This document shows positions 1 to 11,186 of a stretch of 64,000 nt of DNA, piece by piece. Source of the DNA: Antedon mediterranea (taxonomy: Eukaryota; Echinodermata; Crinoidea; Comatulida; Antedonidae); assembly GCF_964355755.1 (NCBI RefSeq), contig NC_092670.1:10599201-10663200 (forward strand). Reading direction: 5' to 3'. Each line of letters starts with the position of its first letter. The stretch's first letter is position 1. Both the position numbers and the translations under genes were made by a program. Below the pieces are notes generated by a model that made no database searches, was not told where the DNA came from, and was given only the letters and a program-made list of their open reading frames with translations.

Positions 1-976
1 ATGTAGGCCTACATTCATTGTAAGTTTTTTTTTCATTTCAAAACGAGATTCAATTTAAGAACTTCAGCAAATATTAGATTAAAACACTACTAATTATTAA
101 TGAAAATATAGGAAATACTGATTTATGATTAGATATCAATTTGTTATTATTATATTAAAACAATAATAATGTTACTATTATGTATGTATTAGCATAGTTT
201 TAAATAATAAAATAAGATTTTTTTACAGAATGAATTGATTAAATTATTTGGTATTACTATAATATTTAAAAATGATTAATAATAAAACATCCATTGTTAC
301 TAACTAATAAAAAATTCCCAAAAAAATAAATTACAGTTGATATGACAATATATTTTATTATTGATGTTATAAAATGTGGATTATTATAATAAATAATCAT
401 TTAATGATAAGGCAAAATTTTACTTAATAATTAGTAGTTTATTTTTTAATTAATTTATATCCAATATTACTTTGCAAAATTCCAAAATAAAAGATTGAAT
501 GAATGAATTATAAAGAATATAACCATTTAACACCAGATACCCTTTTAATTAAATTAGTAAAACTAAAATAAATACCAATATTATGATTTACTAAAGATTA
601 TAACACATCCAAGTCAGTAGTATCTTTTATTAATAATGGAATTTGATATTACTATGTAGTATTATATATGGGCATATATTTTTAACAATTCTGACAATAC
701 TATAATTATTATTTAATAAATTATCGTAATCATAAACTTATGTACTGTATGTGATTAAATTAAGACACTGTATATTCAAATTAATTTTATTTCGTCATTA
801 TGTTATTAAACCAAGGTTTTATTATTCATTTAAAATAATTAATATAACACAAAAAGTATAATAACCAAACATGATTTTTGATCTCACTGCATCTTTAATA
901 AAATCAATATTTTTCCATTTTTTATATTTATGAGCCAAATTAAAGTCAAATTACTAAAGTTATAATTAAAATTTTC
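1..976. other. AT-rich 3' flank of gene A, shared with genes B and C
   Basis: No coding sequence is seen. The block beginning ATTCATTGTAAGT and the following AT-rich stretch recur at 17468..17960 and 47048..47520, in each case just downstream of a terminal FReD exon. It is therefore part of the duplicated unit (3' UTR and flank). Confidence 0.6.
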
Positions 977-1224
977 TTATGGTGCTCTTTTAACCATCAT
1001 CACTGTCTTCTTGAGACTGTTGTATTTATGGAAATGATACCAGATGATGCCTGACCAATCAGCTGTACCTGGTGTAAGGTAAAGCCCATTCAGGTTTGAT
1101 AGACCACAGGCATAGTACCACCAAGCACCTTTGTGTATCTCAGCACAGTTACCACTGTACTTATTATCATTGTCTGTATCATACGTTGTAAATTGGTCAC
1201 CATTGTGGAATGCCAAAGAATCAC
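977..1224 (-). CDS. Gene A exon 4: fibrinogen domain C-terminal segment and stop
   Basis: It starts GDSLAFHNGDQFTTYD, continues with the calcium-loop-like DTDNDNKYSGNCAE, then GAWWYYACGLSNLNG, and ends MMVKRAP and TAA. The two cysteines of the C-terminal disulphide (NCAE and YACG) and the acidic loop are intact. The acceptor is GTTTAG. The three intact copies of this exon in the window differ mostly in the loop before LKKTVMM, which is where FReD binding-pocket residues usually lie. Confidence 0.92.
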
Positions 1225-4200
1225 CTAAACAAACAAAACATATCATCTTTAGTTTACTGGATACATGCAGTTTTTTTAATACAATTGTTTTATTTAAACA
1301 TGTAAAAAATTAATATATGCTATGTAAAATGATGCATACCTAATGAGTGTTTTAATTAATTTATGTTTTTTTGAGATTCACATCCTGTTTTAGGGGATTT
1401 TTTATTTGTTTAAAATCAAAAAACTTTTAAAAAATAGTGTTCTTGTATTTTTTTATTCTATAAATTATACAATATGGTTGATTTATTTTACTATATTATA
1501 ATTATAATTTGTTGCTCATTCAATGTTTGCTTATTATTTTACTTGTTTTCCTTTTAATGTATATGAACCATATTAATTCATATAATAATATTTATTCGAT
1601 CATCAATGTAAAAATAACCAGGAATGAGAATAGGCTAAAGCCCAAACAGATTCTGCACTCACTCCATACAACATAAACAGTTAAGATAAAACCATATACA
1701 AGAAAAATACAAATAAACTATACTATATTACATACAACATGAAATTATGAAAATATGATAAAATTGACATTAATAAAACATTAATATTATTTTTATATTT
1801 TAACTGAAATATACTTTCAATACAAATGTACTGATTTAAAAAAAACAATGGAAGCGAAAACTAATTTCCAAAGTGTTTAGTAACTACAACATTTAAAATA
1901 ATAACATTTTTAAATGTTAAATTGAAATGTTGTTGTTAAATGTTGGAGCTAATCCATTGAACATTTTGATATCATTTTTAGAATTGTTAGTTTGATTAAT
2001 TAATTTTAGTTGGTTGTGTATATAGTAGCTTTTCTTTAATATTGGTCCAATTTCTTTCAGATTTGATATCATGTTGCCTTTTTATCTTTGGGTAGCATAT
2101 TGTTAAGTTTAACCTAAATCAATTTCAAATTTCTGTTTTTCTTTTTCTATATTTTTCACATAATACATGATTTGTAAATAAAACAAGGCCATACATGGCT
2201 GCGGTCACGTGCTCAAATTTGAGTTAGTGTTTACCGACCAACCGAGTGAGCTGTAGAGTCGCGTTTGCACATGACTAAAAATTAATTAATTATTAAACAC
2301 AACTGTTTTTATAGCTTATATTATTATACAGTACCAAAGGAAAACTTCATTATACCTGACCTACCGTAGTCAGTGCAGTGAACATTTCCGAACTTGATTT
2401 AATACTATTAGAACATTTTTTCCTCATTTTCTATTTCATTTGTGGTAAGTGTTCCATTTTTAATCATTTCGTTGGCAAGCTAACATCTTTTGTATCTCAA
2501 ATCTATCTAAAATATGGTGTAGTACTTTAAAATTAAATTGGAACATTGGCCATGTATGAGTCATTATGTCCCAGTCAATATTCCAGTGACTATTTATAAA
2601 TGCTGGTACATAACTAGATGCAACATGGGATTCTTGTGATGAAGACATATAAATGTGTGAACATTAAGGTATGCTAAATTTACTGTTCTGTAAGCTTGTT
2701 TAAACCGTTTAATCCCATTCAATGTTCTTATCATCTATATATAAATTTACGTAAGGGCAAAATTCGGTAAATCGCGCGTTATTTCTAGAATGTTTTCTCG
2801 ATGGTAGATAAAGTTTATTCGTACTTTCGGTACTGATTTTAACCACCTGATGTAACCCTGTTTACTAATTAAATTGAGTTCGATAATTAGTTATTGACAA
2901 TTAAAACGAATTTAGGTTCAACTATTTGCCCCAAATAGGGGTGTTTTTCGATCGTGGTATACACTGTCTAATGGATGTCCATCTTGAAAAATACCCGCAG
3001 ACAATATTACGAGAATGCTTCGCATTTTCCTATCTCCTCCTACGATAATTGTTTTTAATGACTGAAAACCGGTTGAACAGTTCGAGTACAGCATCAAAAT
3101 GTTGAAGACAGGCCGATTTTCTTTAAAAAATAGGCCTACTATTTTGATAGATTTAATATATGTTTATACAAGTGTATTGATTTGTGATGAATGGAACATT
3201 CCAATCTCTGTTCCACAAGTGTCTATTCCGTCAGGCGTCGTAAAGGCAAGTACTGTATACTCATAACAGAAACTTGATCCATTTTTTTTTTCAATATGTG
3301 CTGTAGAGGTTGGATATAGATTGTTTTTAAATGGAATGAGCTAGCGTTTTCAGTCGCTGTATTTTATGTACAAATCTTTATTATTGCAGTTAAACCACCC
3401 ACATCATCACCCTTTCCTCACTGGCATGAGCGTTGTAAAGCCAGTAGAGGATAGGCCTACGGTGCATCACATGCCCTAAACGCAGAACAACTTTGGTGGG
3501 TAGGGTAGGAACCGACTTAAAGTATGAATTTGGCTCTAAGAAACAATTGAAAACCATTAGGCCTACTAATTAAGTTGAGTTAGATAATTTACTATTTATG
3601 ATTTGCCCCGAATAGAGGGGGTTTTCGAACGAGCGTACCATCTAGTTTAAACTCAATTATAGGTAGTCATAATTGGTTTGAAAATTCAGTTTTTAATACT
3701 CTTAAAGTGATAAATGCAACAACAACAAAAGTGCACAGTGTGTATTTTTAATGCAAGGTACAAAGGTGAGGCCTATAAAGAAAAATAATACTTTTAATTC
3801 TTTGTTTACTTGAAATGTGTTTTTTAGTGTAAAAATTGATTGAATGTACTAACCTGCCGTTCCTGTGTATCCACTGATTTTCAAAGCATAGTTAGAGTCC
3901 TCAGTATCAACACGAAAGTGAGAATATCTTGCAAACTTCATGTCATCCAAGTGGTCAGTCATCTCTATTAGAAGCTCAAAACTGCCATCAGCTGTTAAAC
4001 GGTTGATTTGTTCATTACCAAGCCAGAACTCTGTGTTCACATTTCCAAAACCCTCTTTGTATTCTGCCCAATTACGGTAGAAATCAACTGATCCATCTTG
4101 TCTTCTCTGTATCACCTGATAATGAAAGGATAGTAATCTATACTCTACAGTCTTACTAAAACAGTGATGTCAAGCCCATCAACTTGAGTAAATAGAAGTA

Positions 4201-7200
4201 AATGAATTAAGAATCTGACCAGTAATATTACGATTAAGGTACATCAATATTTTACAATTTTATTTTGATGTTCCTCATTTTCTACAATTTGATTACACTC
4301 ATTTTACAATAATTATGCAAGTTTTTGAACATTTAGTGTGATTGTTCTTTTGTTGTGACCTCCAGACAACACTTCAACAAATCGCTCTGCGTGTGCGCAG
4401 GTATAGTTATGTGTGGGTCGAGAACCCTATTTCTGAAAAGTAACGTTAGTAAAAAATGTGGAAGAATCATTAATTTCTGTTGAACAAAATGATAAATCTA
4501 AAGTTATGTTTTTAATAAAGCCAAATACTGTATTATTAGGAATTGTTCATTGCAATAAGCTATTTATCCATATGCAAGTTTTAAACATTCCTAAACAACT
4601 GTTCGCTTAACTGTGTAAATGAGTAGAATGTTGATGTCATTCGTTAAAGTCTACATGCTCGTACAAAAGCTCCTTATTTCATTCATGCCATCATCTGTAA
4701 GTCAACATCGCCCTCTATCTATTTTCAAGATGTAAGGAGTGCAGAGTGCGACGTCATATGTGAATGGAATCCCCTTTCCGTTTATTAATTATGAGAGATG
4801 CTTGTACAATGGCTTGAATATCGTAAATTTGAAAGTCCTTGTACTTCTGGAACGGATTCTATCTGAAATCATACCATTGTTCTCTATTAATTGTTTTGCT
4901 GGTGTCTCTATGGCTGGCAGTTCTTACGGTAACGTATTGTGATGTGTGTTTTAATAATGAATTAGTAAGCTGTGGCAATGATGTTAGATTTACCTTTGAT
5001 ATCTTTAAATAAATTGTAAGTGTCTTTCAAGGATACAAGCAAAATTCAATTTTTTCAAGTAATAAGCTAGTGTGTTATAATGATGTTGGATTTGCTCCTT
5101 CAGATATCTTTACATAAATTGTTGCCTATACTTACTGTCCATCCTGCATCATGCCTCATGTCACAGTACACAGTAAACTCTGGTCTTCCATCACATGTAT
5201 GGTGTATCACATATTCACCACTCACAGCAGAAGGATTATTTTGTAAAATCGTACTACAATCCCTCATAAAACACTCTAAAATTACAAAGTTTGAAGATCA
5301 CATATTAGATATAACATTGAAATAAGCCTATACATTGAGTGAAACGTCCATTTTGTTATAAGATTAATTTTATAGTAGGTAAATACAAGTGAAAGTACTT
5401 TAAGAATATTAAAGAGAACATTTACTATAGGCAAATTCAACAGCAACAGTCACGACCAGCAGCCAATCACTAATAATAAATGTGAACCTCCATATAAGAA
5501 ATAAATTTATTTAATAATAAATTGTATACTTACTCATTTTGGAATCAGTGGCCCGGACATGAAGAAAAATGAAATATAAAATAATTAACATACAGTAATG
5601 ACAGTATATAGATATAGAATGCAGCTATTACAGTAATTTAATAATTACAAACTAGTTTTCTTGGTGAGAGAGAGAGAGAGGAACAGCATTTTACAGTAGT
5701 TGAAATAGTGAACTTCCCATGGAGAGTGACCACATGATAATGTAGGTGCATCACATTGGCCAATTAGTGTAGATATGCTAGTTTGAAGTCACAACCAAAA
5801 ACATTATTTTTGATCATACGTCCACTGCACAGTCACGCATCATGCATGCGTAGAAATGTATTCTGATCGAGAATTGTTGGTTGGTTGGGTTTGGAAATAA
5901 AATAAAAAGATATTAAACATCTCACCATGACAGTAAATCAAGAACTAAATAAAGTTTCTTCTTTCAAATAATTTTTTCTTTTGGATGATCCAAAAGAATA
6001 AAATATTTGAATACTACAGTATCCAGAGATCCAGATGAACCTTTTTACTAAAGTTTCTTCTTTGCTCAAATCTAATATTACATATCACTCAATATACTTA
6101 TACCATGTGTAGTAGACAACACATAATATTCAAATTATGATTGACAATATTGCTTTTTCACAGGTTTCCCATTCAAAATTATTTGGGCGTAATTATAGAT
6201 GAAACACTAACATATGGGGCATTCCAAAGTATTTTTGTAATATGGACGTGACATTTTTGAGAATATAATTAGCCATATTTTAGAAATAAAAAAGAATACA
6301 TAACATATATGGCCATGAATGTTAATTATGAAAGTCAAACAAATTTATAAGACTGTACAAAAAAATTATTAAAATTCTATGCGTCACAGACAGGCAATGT
6401 ACATGACTTTTAAGAAGGTTTAGGTATTGTAATATTTCTCCTCATTTAAAAGAAATCTTAAAATTTATTTTGTATTATGATGTTGCCAGATAGTTGTTTT
6501 AGATATAACTGAATGTTAATTAACTCCAAATTTATTAATAAATATGATTTATATGTTGTTACAGACGGGATTTTTCCAACGTCGTGGACAGAACACTTTT
6601 GTCCAGGTTAAAAAAATTGTATAATTTTGATATTTACAAAAATAAAATTACATCAGTTTATTCTTTTATTACAAATCAAAATATTATTCAACCTTTGAAA
6701 CACTGTTGAAAGTTTAGGTCAAGTGAAAATATTAAAATTCATAAAATAATATAAAATATTATTTATAAAATTAATTATTCAAAGAGTTATAAAGAGAAGC
6801 AATAATTGTTAAATTCATTTGTTTAATTCATTTATTTTAAAAAACATCATTAATTTAAAAGTTAGGTTTCGTATAAACAAATCTTCAAGCTATTAACACA
6901 TTTAAGGCGATTCTTTAAAAATTGACGTTGGCATTTGACGTCTGAATTTCTTAGTGGATCCAAGTTGCACCTGAAATTTTCTTCTATCCTTGCTTGAATT
7001 TAATATTATTTCTATTTAGTATCTGATTTATAAAGGTTTATGGTTGCAAATTCACAAAGAATGAAATCTACAAAGTGAAAAAAAATACAAGTTTAAATCT
7101 ATTGCAATTTAATATCCTTAAGAACAGTTGAAAATTAAGTTTTGAAAATACAGATTTTGCAATCATTACTTCAATAAACACTAAATGAGGAAAAAACCCA

Positions 7201-8526
7201 ACCAAAATTTCTCAGAAGTGACAATTATAATTTTTTAAATGAAAATTATGTATGAATATGAAATTAATAAACAAATAATTGTAATAAAATATTTGATTAT
7301 GAATAAACCCCCTTTTCTTGAAGTGCCCTTTCAAACTAGACTAGGCATAGCCGATATGACAATTTCTTGGCTATTCTGTATAGCCAGCAGGCAAATTGTA
7401 CTTTTCTTACTACTAAGTCCTAGGAAAATTTGTCTAGTTTATAAATATTAGTATGTTAAAATATTAAAAATAGAAATATATTAATAACATTTAAATTTTG
7501 TCTTAACTAAAAGAAGACACATAGATTGTATTTACCTATGTATACAGTACCAGTAATAAATGTAATCTTTATGTTAAATTTACTTCAAATGATTTATATA
7601 CAATTAAAAAGAAATATCATATCTATACACGTAACCATACATATGAGGTATCAAAGTGACTGCAATTGAACCTTTTTTTAAACTATAACATTTAAAAAAT
7701 CCCCACCTGCACCTTTTTCCTGTCCTTGTTGTTTTTAATGAACTACAATATGGGTTACAGGTAAACAAGCTTTGCTCTTATGGTCATCCATACTAGCATT
7801 TGTTTTTTTATCCCTCATGATATTTAAATGGTAAAATAAATTAATACTTGACTCTCTTTTTTATATTGATAGAGATATTTTTTTATTTTATATATGGATT
7901 TAATTTATATTTGGATTTAAGTGATTCTTCATAATATTTTTGTTTATTACTTTTATATACTAAATAAATTTTGGGGAGGTCCAACCATGTTTACATTACT
8001 TCACTCTGTAAATTTAATTGCTATGGCGTTGCTTAATCTGTATACAATTTGTTTTAAATTCTAGCTATCAATTTAAAACAGAACCCGAGATACAATAGAT
8101 CACCAAAGTAAGAAAACACCTTCAGGAGCCAAAACAATTCCTACTAATAGGCGTTTCCCCGAAACCAAGTTTTGTTGAATACACTACATAAGTTGTTCAT
8201 TCCATCAGTACACTAAATCAGAAAATTTAACTCACCCTTTCGATGTAACAAAACTCTGGCTTTTGAATTACGTTGTTTTCAACTGATGCTTCTTCCAGTA
8301 TTTGCTTACTGATTTGACAAACACGATCTTTCTGGTTATAGTTGACCGACAAGCAATCAGATTTGTGGGAACATTCCAGCAAACAATTTACACGGCTTAT
8401 ATTCTTCAACTCGTAACTCCAACCCTCAAGAGCCTGTCCCTGGATAACTGTATAGAATGAATTGGTCGAAAGAACGACAATAGGCAGGAGATTAAGAACG
8501 ACAACCAAAGTTGCAAACGTATGCAT
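977..8526 (-). CDS. FReD gene A: secreted apple/PAN + fibrinogen C-terminal domain protein (4-exon model)
   Basis: The model joins exons 8236..8526, 5136..5273 (or 5275), 3854..4115 and 977..1224. All have GT/AG borders and compatible phases (0, 0, 1), giving about 312 residues. The order is signal peptide, apple/PAN-like region, then a fibrinogen C-terminal domain of about 215 residues, the usual size for ficolin/tachylectin-type FReDs. Proteins of this family are secreted and bind acetylated sugars or microbial surfaces; that role is inferred here. The second exon has two overlapping acceptors (TTTTAG and TTTTAGAG). Only the downstream one keeps frame with the apple exon, so a small unseen exon between them remains possible. 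The third intron carries a Helitron. Gene C is a near duplicate. Confidence 0.78.
1225..2733. other. Gene A intron 3, distal part
   Basis: AT-rich intron with no convincing coding signal. The segment 2195..2285 ends in an AGTCGCG...GACTAAAAA tail that resembles 19480..19510, so a dispersed repeat fragment is present. Confidence 0.4.
2734..3645 (+). mobile_element. Non-autonomous Helitron (copy 1)
   Basis: It starts TCTATATATAAATTTACG, preceded by A, and ends CATCTAG followed by T, the A/T insertion rule and TC...CTRR termini of Helitrons. The first 470 bases match the 5' parts of the copies at 33888 and 35370. The 3' half is rearranged: 3553..3645 repeats a 5'-type segment directly before the terminal GCGTACCATCTAG, and the left arm of the terminal hairpin is missing. 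No Rep/helicase ORF. Confidence 0.72.
3854..4115 (-). CDS. Gene A exon 3: fibrinogen domain central segment
   Basis: This 262-base exon opens with VIQRRQDGSVDFYRNW and runs through EYKEGFGN, EFWLGNEQINRLT and SNYALKISGYTGTA, the most conserved core of FReDs. It lies between an acceptor (ATTATCAG) and a donor (GTTAGT), and ends in phase 1. The length is identical in genes B and C. Confidence 0.92.
5136..5275 (-). CDS. Gene A exon 2: fibrinogen domain N-terminal segment
   Basis: The translation has the classic opening of a fibrinogen C-domain: CFMRDCSTILQ, then NPSAVSGEYVI, then FTVYCDM and GWT. That is 46 codons if splicing uses the TAGAG acceptor (first base 5273). The donor is GTAAGT in phase 0. 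Genes B and C have the same exon at 22072..22208 and 57437..57573. Confidence 0.88.
5276..8235. other. Gene A intron 1
   Basis: No coding exon is certain. Much of the intron aligns by eye with gene C intron 1 (57574..59619). A conserved donor-like GTAAGT near 5530 (matching about 57831) could belong to an unrecognised small exon, but I find no acceptor with an open frame. A GA dinucleotide tract lies at 5667..5681. Confidence 0.4.
8236..8526 (-). CDS. Gene A exon 1: signal peptide and apple/PAN-like region
   Basis: The exon encodes 97 codons. I start at MHTFATLVVV because this is the first Met shared with gene C, and it opens a hydrophobic signal peptide (through about residue 20, VVLS). Residues 28 to 97 contain a sequon (NIS), the paired-cysteine motif NCLLEC, and further cysteines spaced as in apple/PAN domains (C-x3-C, then C, C, and a fifth near the end in EFCYIER). 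The donor GTGAGT follows codon AGG in phase 0. A longer in-frame Met upstream is not conserved in gene C. Confidence 0.85.
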
Positions 8527-8720
8527 TGCAACGTTTTGGAAATACGTATTGACAAAATAAACTGTATGATGTGCCTTCAAATGCAACTTGTCGTACACCT
8601 TATTTGTGGTAACAAGGAACTACTGTACGTTTTCATCTTCTGATGTGCGTATTATAGATGTTCCATCCAAGTATAATACAATAGAACTTTGTCTGCACCA
8701 ATCAAAAACGTGTTAGTAAT
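8527..8720 (-). promoter_or_regulatory. Conserved upstream flank of gene A
   Basis: About 190 bases upstream of the gene A start are nearly identical to 59911..60095 upstream of gene C. On the minus strand the block includes a GATTGG (inverted CCAAT) and a weak TATTATAC element. I infer a promoter and 5' UTR; no transcription start can be fixed from sequence. Confidence 0.4.
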
Positions 8721-10330
8721 AATACTGTAACTATGTATGAACAAATTTCTAATAGCCTATCAAATCGAACCATCAAATTCATGGAGTTTTTGAATTATAT
8801 ATTAATATAAATTGAAATTACTATGTAGCTGGATTATAACATTCTATGATCAATGTTCTGTTGTTTTTTTTAACAAATTCAGTGTTTTGGTTCAAGTATC
8901 TCTATTTTTAAATCTTATTATGCCTCGAAGTCTAATTTAATTTATTTTCATTATTTAAAACACCTTCTCTGCATGTAGAATAATAGAAGCTGCATTATTG
9001 TAAATTTAGTATCGTGTTTGTTGACAGTTGACATAAATTAATTTTCCATATGTTGTTTTCACATTGCTACTAGGACATTACTTTTTAGTAATTGTTGTTG
9101 ATGCAACGATATATAATAAACAACTACTAATATAATGTAAAATAGCTGTATAATTTATTTCCAAGTGAATAATATATTAAGATTCCAATCGATGAACAAT
9201 AGATAAGATTGCAACAAGCTAGTAATGATGCGTAGCAGATATTAGGATGAATGTGTTTAAACTTTAGAAGCATGTGATTTAATAGTTTCACTAGTCACAT
9301 TCTATTATGACCAATAGGAATTAAGAATGTCATTGGTGTGCTTGCCTTATGCATAAGGAGTGACCACATTCTTTCATGTAGACTAGTGGACTGTGGTTAA
9401 TTAATATTTATTGCTTTACTAAGAAAAGTTGGTAACTATCTAATGAAAAAAACAAAACAAATTAAGTTAAGGAACAAACTGTACATATATCTTAGGGAGA
9501 TGAATCTGCGTGCCAGACTTAGTAATTCTGACAGGGTCAGTAGCAATGCTCGTAATGTTATATGCTTATTTTGAATCGGCATTTATATATTATATATGCC
9601 ATCTAGAACACTCTGTCAGAGATACAGATTAAATTTTTATATTATATAAGCTTATGTTTTGCGGCGTGCATGAGGTAGAAACATGAGCAAGAATACTTGC
9701 CACCCGTTTGATAATCATTTTTGAAATGGTGCATGTGAGTGCACATGCTGCTGACCACTTGCTGTCTTCACATCTAAATGACCTGATTGTGACGTAGTAA
9801 AATGGTTCGTGAATTACTAAACGCAGCATTCAGTATTTGCAAAGAAATTGGTTTAAACACAAATTTTTCATAAAAATGTGCCATTCTATAATGGCTTAAA
9901 TGAATAAAGGAGAAATAAAAGGTGCCCAAGCTCAAACAGATTATCGGACTTGCAGTTTAGGAGGAGATACAGGAACAAACTTTGGCTTAGTGCTATTATA
10001 ATATGATGATCAACGAACAAAACATCTTAAACAGTCCCTTTGCTCAAGATTACATATCCAACCTTTCCAGAACTTGGAACCATCCCTTACCTTCATATCA
10101 CTTTCAACACCCACCAAAAATCATTTCCGTACCCCTGTGTTGAACTATAGTATATATTTGAATAGCTTTAAAAAAAAAGTGACCAATAAAGAAATCTGAT
10201 GTAATAATAAAACTAGCGTTAAATTTGTCTGTTATAAGACAACATTTAATGTACCCTATCTAGTGAGTTTACTGGTGCAATTATTAAATAAAGAAATTAA
10301 ATTTAATTTTGTTCTTTATTGTTCTTTTAG
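8721..10330. other. Upstream region of gene A
   Basis: 8721..9080 matches gene C upstream sequence, where it is interrupted by inserts (pieces near 60110..60720 and again at 63250). From 9080 to 10330 I see AT-rich sequence with short ORFs only and no domain. Confidence 0.35.
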
Positions 10331-10539
10331 GCTTGAAGCTGTTCATTGTGGGTGTCTTCCTTTGTGTCCTAACCAGCTGGTTTATCCTGAAATATTTCCT
10401 AGTAAGTTTAGAGTTCTCAACTTGCTTTAATTGATTTCAGTAGTTTGGATACAAAAATTCTGTAGTAATTACAAAATAGTTGTCATGTTTGTTTCAGAGC
10501 ATGTACAGAATGATATTCAGAAAGACCATCACACTGTGA
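10331..10539 (+). CDS. Possible last two exons of an unidentified membrane protein gene
   Basis: Exon 10331..10401 follows a long pyrimidine tract and TTTTAG and ends at a GTAAGT donor. It encodes 23 residues forming one hydrophobic helix ([18 protein letters not shown]..). The next exon starts at 10498 after GTTTCAG, continues in phase 0 ([13 protein letters not shown]) and stops at 10537..10539. An AATAAA lies at about 10567. The result looks like a short basic tail after a single membrane segment. I do not recognise the gene, and upstream exons were not found, so this could be chance or a pseudogene. Confidence 0.35.
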
Positions 10540-10876
10540 TTGTGTTTTGACAAATTGTAATCAAGAAATAAAATGGAAATCCAGAACAAGGGCTTTTCGT
10601 GGATTGTGGGTCGATGATTAGTCCATCATAATTTTGTGTTTTATTTTGGGTTTCTCATAATTTTAAGCCAAATCATAATTTTGCCTAGTATGTATTGCCA
10701 TAGTATTTATCTCCATTTTCATACAAAAATTACATGGCAGCACTGAAATAAGTAATTAAATATTCCAATATTGAATTACCTTGACTCTTGGAATCTATTT
10801 TATTTTATATAACACCTAAATAAATTCCTGTCATTTGATTGGACGATTGTGGGTCACATGGCGTGCAATAGTACGC

Positions 10877-10900
10877 ACTATTAAACGATCGTTTAATAGT
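10877..10900. repeat. 24-base perfect palindrome
   Basis: ACTATTAAACGA is followed immediately by its exact reverse complement. It lies in the unique-looking gap between the putative membrane exons and the LINE 3' end. Confidence 0.7.
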
Positions 10901-11186
10901 ACTTTTTGAAACATTTTTGTGTACGAAAAAAAAAACGTCTCGCGGATGAAAAAAAATCTAGTACACAAATTATCCTATGATATGGCTCTGTACTGTGAAA
11001 TACAACAGCGCCACCTGTCGTCTGGTCTCAGTTTCATTTGTAAACACCACCGCGAGATATGCAACAGCAGCAGATATTTGTGTACGATTTATTTATTTAT
11101 TTATTCATTTCCCAACCAACAGTGAGCTCATGGTTCACCACTTACAGGAGGGAACACAGACAAACACGTACATATACAAACAAACA

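Noticed and set aside
5520-5590. Possible small linker exon between apple and fibrinogen exons
   Set aside because: The donor GTAAGT is conserved in genes A and C, but there is no acceptor with an open frame, and direct splicing already keeps frame.
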